From the NCBI GenBank assembly GCA_003151335.1, contig PLXE01000120.1, positions 62,001-126,000 on the forward strand: a DNA stretch of 64,000 nucleotides. The letters are read 5' to 3'. Below, in pieces: positions 47,966-58,491 of this stretch (position 1 is the first letter of the stretch; every line of letters begins with the position of its first letter). Source of the stretch: Acidobacteriaceae bacterium. Its GTDB lineage: Bacteria; Acidobacteriota; Terriglobia; Terriglobales; Acidobacteriaceae. The notes under the pieces were generated by a model that saw nothing but the letters and a program-made list of their open reading frames with translations, did not search any database and was not told the DNA's origin. The position numbers and the translations under genes are program-made.

Positions 47966-49525
47966 CTATGCCGCGAAATCGTCGCTCACTTTCCCGTCGC
48001 TCTTTTCCGCGTGCGCTGACGGCTGTTTCACGCATTCGTCGCGGTCTGTAATCTCGACCAGGGCAGCCAGCTTTTCCGCCAGCGGCGAGGTCAACGCGCC
48101 GCGCCGCAATCGCCATGACCAGTTGCCGGCCGTCTGGCTGGGAACATTCATGCGCGCATCGCTGTCGAGCCCCAGCACGTCTTGCACGGGAATCACGCTC
48201 TGGTTTGCCACGGAAGTCAGCGCCGCTCGAATGAACGCCCAATGCACACCATCTTCCCCAATTCCCAGGTAGGCGGACGCCGCTGCCTTTTCCTCTTCGG
48301 TCGCGCCTGAATTCCACCAGCCCACGGTGGTGTCGTTGTCGTGGGTGCCGGTGTACACAACTGCATCTGGCTCGAACTGATGCGGCAGGTATATGTGAGC
48401 GCCGCGATTTCCGAAGCCAAACTGCATGACCTTCATCCCCGGTACTTTCAGGTTCTTACGCAGATCGTGCACCTCACGGGTGATGTAGCCAAGATCCTCG
48501 GCAATGAAGGGTAGCTTGCCCAGCGCGCTCTTGAGCGCTCTGAACAGGCTGGCATTCGGGCCCGCCACCCAACGGCCATGGACCGCAGTAGGCTCGTCGG
48601 CGGGAATTTCCCAGCACGATTCAAAGCCACGGAAGTGATCGAGGCGCACGATATCGCAAGTCTCAATCGCCCAGCGCATCCGCTTGATCCACCAACTGTA
48701 GCCGCGAGAGCGGAGCGCATCCCAGTCGTACAGCGGATTCCCCCAGCGCTGCCCGGTTTCGCTGAAGGCATCAGGAGGCACACCGGCCACCACCTCGGGT
48801 GACAGGTCCGGCTTCAGGCGGAAAATTTCGGGGTGGGTCCAGACGTCGGCGCAGTCGTAGCTGACGAAGATTGCGACATCGCCGATGACCCGAATGCCAC
48901 GCTCGCGGCAATAGGAACGCAAAGCCGCCCACTGCTCGAAAAACGCGAACTGCAGAAAGCGCTCCTGATCCAGTTGCTCGCGCAACTCGGTGTGCAGTTT
49001 CGCCATGGCATCGGGGCGCCGGCGAACGATTTCTTCCGGCCAGCTATTCCAGGGCTGATTGCCGTAGCATTCGCGCAGGCTACTAAACAGCACGTAATCT
49101 TCCAGCCACCAATGGTTGTCGCGGCAGAAGTGGTCATAGCGCTCACGCGCTGCACCCGGCGCCGACCGCATGAAGTTCGTGGCCGCCTCCCGCAAGAGGG
49201 GAAGCTTATGCTGGCGCACGCTGTCAAAATCCACGGGAGAATCCAGGCCGGAGAGGGCCCCGATTCGCTCACGATCGATGAGGCCGCGATCAGCGAGACG
49301 TTCCAGGCTGATCATCAGGACATTGGCGGCGAATGCCGAGGTGCAGGAATACGGCGAGTTGCCGTATCCCACCGGGCCGAGCGGAAGAATTTGCCACAAG
49401 GTCTGCTTGGCAGCAGCAAGCCAGTCAACGAACTCGTACGCCGCGGGGCCCAGATCGCCGATACCATCGCGCGAAGGCAGCGATGTGGGGTGCAGCAGAA
49501 CACCGGATGAGCGTTGTGAAAGCAT
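47966..49525 (-). CDS. malQ: 4-alpha-glucanotransferase (amylomaltase)
   Basis: SSGVLLHPTSLPSRDGIGDLG, LPLGPVGYGNSPYSCTSAFA, IGDVAIFVSYDCADVW, RLDHFRGF, YTGTHDNDTT. Confidence 0.96.
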   Translation of the reverse strand: MLSQRSSGVLLHPTSLPSRDGIGDLGPAAYEFVDWLAAAKQTLWQILPLGPVGYGNSPYSCTSAFAANVLMISLERLADRGLIDRERIGALSGLDSPVDFDSVRQHKLPLLREAATNFMRSAPGAARERYDHFCRDNHWWLEDYVLFSSLRECYGNQPWNSWPEEIVRRRPDAMAKLHTELREQLDQERFLQFAFFEQWAALRSYCRERGIRVIGDVAIFVSYDCADVWTHPEIFRLKPDLSPEVVAGVPPDAFSETGQRWGNPLYDWDALRSRGYSWWIKRMRWAIETCDIVRLDHFRGFESCWEIPADEPTAVHGRWVAGPNASLFRALKSALGKLPFIAEDLGYITREVHDLRKNLKVPGMKVMQFGFGNRGAHIYLPHQFEPDAVVYTGTHDNDTTVGWWNSGATEEEKAAASAYLGIGEDGVHWAFIRAALTSVANQSVIPVQDVLGLDSDARMNVPSQTAGNWSWRLRRGALTSPLAEKLAALVEITDRDECVKQPSAHAEKSDGKVSDDFAA

Positions 49526-49654
49526 GAGCAAGAGTTAGACGGACGGAGGTAAACACTCATCACCAGCAACTGGCATTTATCCCGGTTGCTGGTCAAGACA
49601 ACGTAGGCCAGCAGACTTCTCCGCTGGCCAAAGACTCGAAACCGCTGGGCTGCG

Positions 49655-51637
49655 CTATGTCCCTTCGGAAAGGCTGGACAGACGCTCCATCTCCGCCTTA
49701 TTGATTTTGATCTTCCCTTCCTTCTCCAGCCGATCGCGCAGGCCTTGCACGTAGAGTCCTTCAAACTCGGTGCGCTTCTGGTCAAGAAGCGTCTCTTTCG
49801 CTTTGTCCCAGTTCTGCTTCACTTCTTCCGGCGAAGGCTTTTGAGCTTCCAGCACGCTCAGCACGACTCCGTTCGGGCCGCCCTGCAAGGGACCGCTGAT
49901 TTCGCCGGGCTTCATGCTGAAGGCGACGGCGGCAGCGCCATTCATGGGACCGATTTCAGGGACCTGCGCATTGCTATCGACCAAATCGCTGGTCTTGACC
50001 GTGGCGCCCAGCTCTTTGGCCGCTTTTTTCAGGTCGTGAGCGGCGTGGGCGCGGTCGGAAAGCTCCTGCGTCTTTTGCGCCAGCAGCGCTTGCGCACGTT
50101 GTTGCTTGAACTGCTGCTCCACCTGTGCCTTGATCTGTTCAAACGTCGGCGTTTGCGGGGGCTGAATGTCGGTCACCTGATAGATTGCGTACCCCTGTGA
50201 CGTCGGCGCCGTGCCCGGAGGGTCGTTCTTCTTGGCGGTGAACAGCGCGCTTTCCAAGTCCTTCGCGTTGCCAACGCCGGGAAGAGGATCGGTTTGCGAA
50301 ATGAAATCGGTGGTGATAATGAGCAGTCCCTTTTCGCTGGCAGCCTTGTCAAGACCAGCCTTGCGGGCCAGCGCCTGCACACTGTCGGCCAGTTTTTGCG
50401 CCTCGCCAGCGACCTGCTGCTGCTTAAGCAACGGCTCAATTTGCAATTTCACTTCCTCCAGCGGCTTCAACCTTGCCTGCTGCTTGCCCTCGACATGGAT
50501 AATATGGAAGCCATAGCTGGTGCGAATGATGCCAGTGGTCTGGCCCACCGGCGTAGTGAAGGCAGCCTGCTCGAACTCGGGAACCGTGCGGCCGCGCGTA
50601 AGCGGCGGCAGCAACCCGCCATTCTCTGCGCTCCCCGGGTCTTCGGAGTTCTTCTTGGCCAGATCGGCGAAGTTGGCGCCGCTCTTCAACTGCTTCGCAA
50701 TGTCGTCCGCCTTGGTCCGCGCTGCCTCCACGCCCTTCTGATCAATTTTGCCGTCAGCATCCGGCGCCGGTGTCTTGATCAGGATGTGCCGCACGGTCAC
50801 CGTCTCGGGAATGCGGTACTCGTCCTGGTGCTGGTTGTAGTACTGCTGCAGCTGGGCCTGGCTCACCGAAACCTTCTCCGCCAGTTTGGCGGTGTCGATC
50901 ACGATGTAGCGCGCCTTGCGCTTTTCGGGAATGGAATTCGCGTACTGCTGCTTGTTCTGCTCGTAGAAAGCCTTCAGCTCGGCATCGGTCGGCTTGATCT
51001 GCCTCTTCACGTCGTCCAGCGTCAGCACGGCGTAGTCGAACTTCACCTTCACGCCCTGCTTCTGCACTTGCTCGGCGACATCTTTGTCGCTGACGGAGAC
51101 TGCGCCGTTCACCAGGGCCATCAGTTTTCGCTGTGCGATCTCAGCCTTCACCTCTTGCTCGAACTGCTGCACGCCCATATTGAACTGGTTCTGGATGAAA
51201 TCTTGATAAGCCTGCTGGCCGATGAAATTTCCTCCTGGAAATATCATCTGCCCCATTTGCCCCTGGTGCAGGTAAGCACGAAGCTCCTCATCGCTGACGC
51301 CCAGGCCCATGCGATCGGCTTCATACACCAGCGCCTTCTGCGTGATCATGCCTTGTGCGGCCCGCTGCATCAGATAAGGCATGAGGGCGGGAGGGATGTT
51401 CCCCTTGAACTGCTGGCGGCCCATGAGGCGGGCCTGCTCCGATACCTCCAGCAGGGTGACCTCCTGGTTGCCAACCTTGGCCAATATCCCTGACTGCGTG
51501 ACGCTGCCGCCAAACATGTCGTTGAGGAAGCCGCCACCGGGAATGAGGGTGATCACCATCATCACGCAGATGACGAGAAGAATGCCGCCCAGCACAATTT
51601 TCTTGATCGGGCCGGGGGTTTGCAGAAATCGAATCAT
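49655..51637 (-). CDS. SurA/PpiD-like peptidyl-prolyl cis-trans isomerase
   Basis: N-terminal TM, SurA_N-like helices, rotamase segment (VRHILIKT...GGLLPPLTRGRTVPEFEQAAF...YGFHIIHVE). Confidence 0.92.
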   Translation of the reverse strand: MIRFLQTPGPIKKIVLGGILLVICVMMVITLIPGGGFLNDMFGGSVTQSGILAKVGNQEVTLLEVSEQARLMGRQQFKGNIPPALMPYLMQRAAQGMITQKALVYEADRMGLGVSDEELRAYLHQGQMGQMIFPGGNFIGQQAYQDFIQNQFNMGVQQFEQEVKAEIAQRKLMALVNGAVSVSDKDVAEQVQKQGVKVKFDYAVLTLDDVKRQIKPTDAELKAFYEQNKQQYANSIPEKRKARYIVIDTAKLAEKVSVSQAQLQQYYNQHQDEYRIPETVTVRHILIKTPAPDADGKIDQKGVEAARTKADDIAKQLKSGANFADLAKKNSEDPGSAENGGLLPPLTRGRTVPEFEQAAFTTPVGQTTGIIRTSYGFHIIHVEGKQQARLKPLEEVKLQIEPLLKQQQVAGEAQKLADSVQALARKAGLDKAASEKGLLIITTDFISQTDPLPGVGNAKDLESALFTAKKNDPPGTAPTSQGYAIYQVTDIQPPQTPTFEQIKAQVEQQFKQQRAQALLAQKTQELSDRAHAAHDLKKAAKELGATVKTSDLVDSNAQVPEIGPMNGAAAVAFSMKPGEISGPLQGGPNGVVLSVLEAQKPSPEEVKQNWDKAKETLLDQKRTEFEGLYVQGLRDRLEKEGKIKINKAEMERLSSLSEGT

Positions 51638-51852
51638 GCTTTAGGAACTCCAGAGTAGATAGCTGAATTGTTGATTATAAACCAGCACTCAGGTGAGCGC
51701 AGTCTCCCCGCCTTCAACTGCTTAGCGCCAAAATGAGCCAGCATACAACCGCTGGATGCCATCTGACTCCACTCGCTGGCGGAAATTCCCCGAACAAGGG
51801 CAAGCGCTTTCCAAGCCCCATATCGGATGTGGTGTAATGGAACGAGTTTAGT

Positions 51853-52878
51853 ATGCCGAAATCGTCATCAGGGGTGCGGCGGCGCGTGCTTGCCTGCAAG
51901 CGCCGGCTTCGCGAATTAAAAATGATCGCCAAAGGGCTGGTCTCCACTGACCACCCGGTGTTGGCGCACATCATTCCAATTCGCCGCTGCAATCTCGCCT
52001 GTGAGTATTGCAACGAGTACGACGATTTTTCCAAGCCTGTCGCTCTCGACATCATGAAGCACCGCGTCGATCAACTGGCGCGCCTGGGCACCACCATTGT
52101 CACCCTCAGCGGGGGCGAGCCTTTGCTGCACCCGCAACTCGACGAGATCATCGCGCACATCCGCACTTATCCCATCCTGTCGGGCTTGATCACCAACGGT
52201 TATCTGCTCACCGCAGACCGCATTCAGCGCCTGAACCGCGCCGGCCTTGACCATCTGCAGATCAGCATCGATAACGTGATGCCCGATGAGGTCTCCAAAA
52301 AGTCCCTGAAGGTACTGGATAAGAAGTTGCAACTGCTCGCCGAACATGCCGACTTTCACGTCAATATCAACTCGGTGGTGGGCGCGGGCACGCACAATCC
52401 ACATGACGCGCTGGTCGTGGGCAGGCGCGCCGTGCAACTCGGCTTCACTTCCACCATCGGCATTATCCACGATGGCGACGGACAGCTTCAGCCGCTGAAC
52501 GAGGTCGAGCGCGAAGTGTTCCTGAAGATGAAGGAACTTGAGAGGCACCACTATGCGCGCTTCAACTGGTTCCAGAACAACATCGCCAACGGCAAGCCGA
52601 ACCAGTGGCGCTGCCGCGCCGGGGCGCGCTATCTCTACATTTGCGAGGACGGCTTGGTGCACTACTGTTCGCAGCAGCGCGGCTATCCCGCCGTCCCGCT
52701 GGAGCACTATTCGGTTGCCGATATCCGGCGCGAGTTCCTCACGGAAAAGAGTTGCGCCCCACATTGCACCGTTTCGTGCGTGCATCAGGTGTCGTATATG
52801 GATTTCTGGCGGGCCCCCCAAACCCTCCAGACCCCGCGGCCGGCGGTGGACACCGGCCCGTTAGTGCAGATCGAATAA
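51853..52878 (+). CDS. Radical SAM protein with C-terminal SPASM-like cysteine cluster
   Basis: [37 protein letters not shown]-terminal [14 protein letters not shown]...C...CAPHCTVSC. Confidence 0.88.
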   Translation: MPKSSSGVRRRVLACKRRLRELKMIAKGLVSTDHPVLAHIIPIRRCNLACEYCNEYDDFSKPVALDIMKHRVDQLARLGTTIVTLSGGEPLLHPQLDEIIAHIRTYPILSGLITNGYLLTADRIQRLNRAGLDHLQISIDNVMPDEVSKKSLKVLDKKLQLLAEHADFHVNINSVVGAGTHNPHDALVVGRRAVQLGFTSTIGIIHDGDGQLQPLNEVEREVFLKMKELERHHYARFNWFQNNIANGKPNQWRCRAGARYLYICEDGLVHYCSQQRGYPAVPLEHYSVADIRREFLTEKSCAPHCTVSCVHQVSYMDFWRAPQTLQTPRPAVDTGPLVQIE

Positions 52879-53063
52879 GCCCGTTTTGCCGAGTTGTCCG
52901 GCCCAACGGCTCCGATCGCTCATCACCCTACTCGTTGACTTTGTCTTTGCCTCCCCTCGCTTCCCTTTCTAATAATGTCATTTCCACCTACTTTTTGTTT
53001 GGCGAAAGCGCTATTCTGTGAGGCTTGTTCCGGAAGAAGGATCCCGCATAGGCGAAAGGGTTT

Positions 53064-54032
53064 GTGAGGGTACGAGTCTTCTACCACGATAAATGTTTCG
53101 ACGGCGCTTGTTCGGCGGCGCTGTTTTCGCGTTTCTACCGCGAGCGCATCCGCGACGCCGAATTCGAATATGTGGGTCTGGTGCATCGCGCTGGCGCGCT
53201 GTTCAACGAAGACGATTTCACCGGCGACGAAAACGCCATTGTCGATTTCAAGTACTCATCGTCACCCCGTATCACCTGGTGGTTCGACCATCACCAGAGC
53301 GCCTTCCTGACGCCGGAGGACGCCTCCCATTTCGAGCAGGAGCTGAGCAATACCAAGTTCTACGATCCCGATTTTCGCTCCTGCACAAAGTTCATCGCTT
53401 CCGTGACCGAGAACCGCTTTGGCTTTGATCCCGCGCCGGTGGCGGAGTTAATTAAGTGGGCCGACATTATCGATGGCGCCCTCTACAGCGATCCGCAGTC
53501 AGCGGTCGAGATGAAGGCGCCGGCGATGAAGCTGACCATGGTGATCGAGTCGAACCAGGACCCACAGTTCATCCCCACCCTAATCCCGATGCTGGCTTAC
53601 CGGTCGCTGGCGGAAATGGTCGCGGAGCCGATGATCGCCGAGCGCATTCCGGCGCTGACGGAACGGCACCTCCGGTCGATCGACATTTTGCGCGAGCGTG
53701 CCCAGTGCAAGGACGGAACCATCTTTTTCGACGTAACCGACCATGAGCTTGAGGGCTACAGCAAATTTGTGCCCTATTACTTGCACCCCGATTGTGTTTA
53801 CAGCGTGGGACTGAGCAAGAGCAGCTTCCGGACCAAGGTGTCCGTGGGCTCGAATCCGTGGTCGAAGGTCGAGCCGATGGAGAACCTGGCCAAGATTTGC
53901 GAGCGCTACGGCGGGGGCGGCCACGCGCGCGTAGGCGCGATCTCGTTTCCGCCAGGGAAGCTGGAAGAGGCGCGCCGGGCGGCGCAGGAGATCGTCGCAG
54001 AACTACGGGCAAGCTACCGGAAACATTCGTAA
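53064..54032 (+). CDS. DHH-family phosphoesterase
   Basis: FYHDKCFDGACSAALF, VDFKYSS, WWFDHHQSAF, GGGGHARVGAISFP (DHHA1). Confidence 0.9.
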   Translation: MRVRVFYHDKCFDGACSAALFSRFYRERIRDAEFEYVGLVHRAGALFNEDDFTGDENAIVDFKYSSSPRITWWFDHHQSAFLTPEDASHFEQELSNTKFYDPDFRSCTKFIASVTENRFGFDPAPVAELIKWADIIDGALYSDPQSAVEMKAPAMKLTMVIESNQDPQFIPTLIPMLAYRSLAEMVAEPMIAERIPALTERHLRSIDILRERAQCKDGTIFFDVTDHELEGYSKFVPYYLHPDCVYSVGLSKSSFRTKVSVGSNPWSKVEPMENLAKICERYGGGGHARVGAISFPPGKLEEARRAAQEIVAELRASYRKHS

Positions 54033-54147
54033 GTGGTGGGGTGAGGCCTGCACAACGCCTCGGCCAAGTTGCGACGGCGCGCCGGCGATATCGAGGAGCG
54101 TTGATGTGTGCTTCCTCACCGAAAAGCTACAGAATGTTCACATCTTG

Positions 54148-54177
54148 TTGACAACCTCGAAACCCTGCACCGATAAG
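54148..54177 (+). promoter_or_regulatory. Sigma70-like promoter TTGACA-N18-GATAAG
   Basis: Perfect -35 hexamer at 54148-54153 and near-consensus -10 at 54172-54177. Confidence 0.6.
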
Positions 54178-54183
54178 CTTCAG

Positions 54184-54317
54184 CACAGTACGATGGGCGG
54201 ATGGGGTTCGACAAACGCACCTGTCGGGGCAATTCAGAAGGGTTTGTCCATCCGCCCAAGGTCTGTTGTCATCGGAGATGATGATCCTCAGCTTGTTACG
54301 ACGAGCTGGGGATTTTT
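54184..54317 (+). ncRNA. Candidate structured small RNA
   Basis: Follows the promoter; gggcggatg/catccgccc plus gacaaac/gtttgtc stem (54195-54257) and a terminal hairpin-T run (54284-54317); no supported ORF. Confidence 0.55.
54284..54317 (+). terminator. Rho-independent terminator of the candidate sRNA
   Basis: atcctcagct-tgttacgacg-agctggggatttttt-like hairpin with T run. Confidence 0.7.
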
Positions 54318-54522
54318 GCGCTAATTGACCGTGACTCCGATGCGCCGCAGTTCTTCTCACCGTCACTTCCCTTTTTCGAATCGCAGCCCGAAACTGGTTG
54401 TAATAAAATGCATCAGCCCTGTGAGCCCACGCTGCTGGCATGGGCATTGAATCCCGCGGCGCGAATGCGACATCCAAGCACCGCTGACGCGTGTCCATTG
54501 TTCGCGAGAATGGGAATATCGT

Positions 54523-55443
54523 ATGGCGCCAGAGTTTGTCCCGCACAGTACGAACGATGGCGGCTCCCTTCCCGCGCTGCCCTTCGAGAGCTGGAAAGAC
54601 ACTCTGGCGACCCTGCACATGTGGACGCAGATCGTCGGCAAGATCCGCCTGAAACTTTGTCCGCTGGTAAATCATTGGTGGAATGTGACGTTTTATGTCA
54701 CCGGCCGAGGCATGACGACCTTGGCGATGCCGCATCAAGACCGAGGTGTGGAGATACGGTTTGACTTCGTGGACCACAAGCTGGTCATCGAAATCTCGGA
54801 CGGTAGAACGCGGGTCCTGGACTTAAAACCGCAGAGCGTCGCCGAGTTCTATGGAGAGTTCATGGCGGCGCTCGCCGAACTCGGATTGGATGTAAGGATT
54901 TGGGCCACCCCAGTCGAAATCCCCGAGCCAATTCCTTTTGAGCAAGACCACACCCACGCCTCCTATGACGCCGAGGCGGTGCATCGCTTTTGGCTCATCC
55001 TCGCGTGGGTGGACGAAGTGTTCAAGGAATTCAGGGCGCGTTTCATCGGCAAAGTCAGTCCGGTGCACTTCTGGTGGGGAAGCTTCGATCATGCGGTGAC
55101 GCGCTTCTCTGGAAGGGTGGCGCCGGAGCGGCCTGGCGCCGACCGGATCACCCGGGAAGCGTATTCCCACGAGGTCAGCAGTGCTGGGTTCTGGCCCGGC
55201 GGAGGCGACATCGCAGGGCCAGCCTTCTACTCCTACGCCGCGCCCGAGCCGCCCGGTTTTGCCGAGCAGCGTGTCGGGCCAGCAGCGGCTTTCTACCATC
55301 CGCAACTGAAGGAGTACCTGCTGATGTACGACGACGTGCGCACGGCAGCTTCGCCCAAGGCTGCCCTGATGGACTTTCTGCAAACCACCTACGACGCCGC
55401 CGCCACGCTGGCGAAATGGGACCGTAAAGCCCTGGAGCGTTGA
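54523..55443 (+). CDS. DUF5996 family protein
   Basis: LPFESWKDTLATLHMWTQIVGKIRL, HWWNVTFYVTGRG, VHFWWGSFDHAVTRFSGR, GFWPGGG. Confidence 0.85.
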   Translation: MAPEFVPHSTNDGGSLPALPFESWKDTLATLHMWTQIVGKIRLKLCPLVNHWWNVTFYVTGRGMTTLAMPHQDRGVEIRFDFVDHKLVIEISDGRTRVLDLKPQSVAEFYGEFMAALAELGLDVRIWATPVEIPEPIPFEQDHTHASYDAEAVHRFWLILAWVDEVFKEFRARFIGKVSPVHFWWGSFDHAVTRFSGRVAPERPGADRITREAYSHEVSSAGFWPGGGDIAGPAFYSYAAPEPPGFAEQRVGPAAAFYHPQLKEYLLMYDDVRTAASPKAALMDFLQTTYDAAATLAKWDRKALER

Positions 55444-55463
55444 GGTGGACGGGGAGGAACAAG

Positions 55464-55736
55464 ATGGCGAACGCGTGCACTCATCTCGACCAGATCAAGA
55501 TCACGCACACCAAAATCCACGTTTGTGAGGACTGCGTCAAACTTGGAGACACCTGGGTCCATTTGAGGCTGTGCCTGGAATGCGGACATGTGGGCTGCTG
55601 CGACTCGTCCAAGAACAAACATGCCACCAAGCACTACCATAAAACGCAGCATCCGCTGATACGCTCCATCGAACCGGGAGAAGCCTGGGTCTGGTGTGAT
55701 GTCGATGACATCTCACCCTGTGAACTGCCTGACTAA
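55464..55736 (+). CDS. UBP-type zinc finger protein
   Basis: CTHLDQI...CEDCVKLGDTWVHLRLCLECGHVGCCDSSKNKHATKHYHKTQHPLI. Confidence 0.92.
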   Translation: MANACTHLDQIKITHTKIHVCEDCVKLGDTWVHLRLCLECGHVGCCDSSKNKHATKHYHKTQHPLIRSIEPGEAWVWCDVDDISPCELPD

Positions 55737-56344
55737 CTGGGGCGTATGGCAAAAATGGCTGGAGTCTTCCACTTTCCTCCCGAATCGGGAAAACATCTTG
55801 AAATTGGGAACGCCGTGGAATTCGCGTTTAGAGGCCCTACAGCGACGATTGGACGCCAAGAGGTACTTTTGGGGTCATCCGCAACCGAGAAGGCTGGCCT
55901 ACTGGCCTGTAAGCGCTCTTAAATGGCATTCTACGCTGTAGCTCAATAGTGGTTTACGAACTACTACTTAGATATTACAAATTTTTCTGCTAGTATGGCA
56001 CTTAAGTCTTATATCTCGCCTGCGGAGTCGCCGAGCGATCATATGACTATTGCCAAAGTAGCGCTTGCAGCTAGAAACCCTTTAGCCCTTAAATGCAAAC
56101 CCCTGCGCACTGGGCACTTATTCACACTCATTAGTTCTTGGCATAGTCTCGTCGATTCGACCCGTGTTATCAACAACCTAACGTTCGACAAGTCTTTGCC
56201 AATTCGTGGTATTTGGATTGCACGGTTGCCATTGATAAGTCACCCGTCTATTGGAAATTGCGCTTTACACGTGTGCGGCACAAAGAATCGATGGATTGGG
56301 TCTTTCCAAACTGATCAGAAAGCTTTCTCGAAAGGATGGAAACC

Positions 56345-56980
56345 ATGCGGTTGGTTAAACTCACGACACTGATTGCGCTATGCCTGGTGTTGAGCCTGCC
56401 TGCGTTTGCGGGCTTTACCACCTTCGGGCAGCCGGGCCAGGGCAACTACGAGTCCAGCACCACTAATTACGGAGGTGGAGATGGGTCCGGGGGCTTCATT
56501 ACGTCCTTGGGTCCGTTCGGCTTCAGCAACCCCCAGTCGGAAAACTTCGTGCCTGGCACTTGGGCGACTTGGGGTAGCCCTCCGGCGACCGAGAGCAGCA
56601 CACCTAACATTCTGTGGAATGCGGGGTTTAGCACATTAACTCTTACCCTCACTGGTAATTTTAATGTCGTCGGATTCGAGCTCGAGCCGGACAATTTCGC
56701 GGTCGAAGAAGTCACGGCGCAGTATTTCAATGGCGGCACCCTCCTGGGCACGATTGATTTGTTCCCGAACGGCTCGTCGGGCGCGCTGTTATTTGCTGCC
56801 CAGTCTAGCTCGGACATCACTAGCGTCGTAATCACCGATCTTGCGGGTGGCGATTTCGCCATCGCCCAGTTGCGTGCGGGATTGATACAGCCCACTACAC
56901 CGGAACCGGGCACGATGATCCTGCTCGGCACTGGTCTTCTGGGCGCGCTTGGAGTGATGCGCCGCAAAATGAATCTCTAG
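56345..56980 (+). CDS. PEP-CTERM sorting domain protein
   Basis: Signal peptide; C-terminal TPEPGTMILLGTGLLGALGVMRRKM. Confidence 0.93.
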   Translation: MRLVKLTTLIALCLVLSLPAFAGFTTFGQPGQGNYESSTTNYGGGDGSGGFITSLGPFGFSNPQSENFVPGTWATWGSPPATESSTPNILWNAGFSTLTLTLTGNFNVVGFELEPDNFAVEEVTAQYFNGGTLLGTIDLFPNGSSGALLFAAQSSSDITSVVITDLAGGDFAIAQLRAGLIQPTTPEPGTMILLGTGLLGALGVMRRKMNL

Positions 56981-57018
56981 GCCCAGCCCTCCTCCGTGGT
57001 ATAGCGGTAGAGTCTATC

Positions 57019-57045
57019 AGCCGGAGCGATAACGCTCCGGCTTTC
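57019..57045 (+). terminator. Rho-independent terminator
   Basis: agccggagcg-ataa-cgctccggctttctt. Confidence 0.85.
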
Positions 57046-57282
57046 TTATGCTTGCCGGACGTCACGGACAGCTTTGGAGTTGAACACACCTCTGTCCAAT
57101 GCGCCAATGTGTTCAGAGAATCAGCTCTGCGAAATGCAAGCGTGATTTGAATCACATACGGCTGCGATGCTACCGTGATAGAAATGGACGCTCGCGAATT
57201 CTGGAAACCCGCGAGACGGCGGCTCGCCGGCAGGCGGCGGCCGATGGGAGAGGGTTTCGGAGAGCGGAGCCAGGAGGAAATC

Positions 57283-58491
57283 ATGAACCAGCGCATTTAT
57301 ATCGCCGCCTACAACCAGTCCAAGTTTGGCAAGCTCATGGATATGACCGTGCCTCAGATTTTGGCCAATGCGGTCAGCGGCGTTTGTCAGGAGATCAAAG
57401 TTGAGCCTTCGGTCATCGACACTGGGTCGGTCGGCTCGGCTTGCAACTTTACCTTGAACCAGCAAGGCCTGCTCTCGGGCCTGATGGCCACAGTTCCCGG
57501 ATTGGAAGGCAAACCGATCGAGTCGGTCGAGAACGCCTGCGCTTCCGGTGGTCAGGCGGTGCTGTCGGTGATTTACAAACTGCTAGGCGGTGTGGGCGAC
57601 GTGGGAATTGCCATCGGCTACGAGAAAATGCGCAACCAGGAAGGCAAGATGGACGGCAAGCTCATCGGCGAGGTCCTGGGATACTATTCGCATCCCAACG
57701 AGCGGCCCGGCAAAGTTTTCATCTTCCCGCATCTGTTTGCAGAGATCATGCAGTGCTACCTGCAGGTGTATGGCGCCAGCGAAAGCGATCTGGCACAGAT
57801 TGCCGTCAACGAGTATCAGAATGCGAAATACAATCCCCTGGCCCAGATGAACAAAGTCCAGATCACGCTGGAACAGGCCATGAAGATCGAGGGCATCAAT
57901 CGTTACGTGGTGGATGGTCTGCCGCTCAAGACCTACGACTGCTCACAGATTACCGATGGCTACGCCGCGCTCATCCTGGCCACGGAAGAAGGGCTGCGCA
58001 AGCTCGGCATAGCGAAATCGGAGTGCGTCGAAATCGCGGGCTATGCGCAGGCCACCGACCCTCTGCAGAAGGAAGGACGCAACACGCTGGTTCCTACGGG
58101 CGCCTACCGGGCAATGAGAAAGGCATACGAAATGGCGGATGCCCTGCCCGCCGATGTGAATGTGGCGGAGATCCACGACTGTTTCACCGTGGCCGCAGCC
58201 ATTGGAACGGAAGTCCTGGGGAAGACCTCGCCCGGCAAGGGGGCACGATACTGGGTGGAAGGCAAAGCCAGTGTCGATGGAGACTGCGCCATCAACATGT
58301 CCGGCGGCTTAATCGCGAAAGGACACCCCGTGGGGGCGACTGGTGTTGCGATGCTGGGTTCGTGTTTCCGGCAACTGAAAGGGAAAGCGTCAAAGGAAAT
58401 TCAAAGGAAAGATCCCAAAGTGGCTGCGACCTTCAACATCGGCGGCGCGCTGTGCGCTTCGGTGTGCACCGTGTTGCGAAACCCGGCATGA
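57283..58491 (+). CDS. Thiolase family protein (acetyl-CoA acetyltransferase / SCPx-like)
   Basis: ENACASGGQAVLSVIY active-site Cys, EIHDCFTVA, NMSGGLIAKGHPVGATG, GGALCASVCTVL. Confidence 0.92.
   Translation: MNQRIYIAAYNQSKFGKLMDMTVPQILANAVSGVCQEIKVEPSVIDTGSVGSACNFTLNQQGLLSGLMATVPGLEGKPIESVENACASGGQAVLSVIYKLLGGVGDVGIAIGYEKMRNQEGKMDGKLIGEVLGYYSHPNERPGKVFIFPHLFAEIMQCYLQVYGASESDLAQIAVNEYQNAKYNPLAQMNKVQITLEQAMKIEGINRYVVDGLPLKTYDCSQITDGYAALILATEEGLRKLGIAKSECVEIAGYAQATDPLQKEGRNTLVPTGAYRAMRKAYEMADALPADVNVAEIHDCFTVAAAIGTEVLGKTSPGKGARYWVEGKASVDGDCAINMSGGLIAKGHPVGATGVAMLGSCFRQLKGKASKEIQRKDPKVAATFNIGGALCASVCTVLRNPA

Noticed and set aside
55995-56372. 125-aa ORF before the PEP-CTERM gene
   Set aside because: No ribosome binding site, low-complexity drift, and overlaps the better-supported PEP-CTERM start
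56994-57032. tRNA-like string gtggtatagcggtagagtctatcagccgg
   Set aside because: Only resembles a D-arm; no acceptor or T-arm pairing, and it runs into a terminator hairpin
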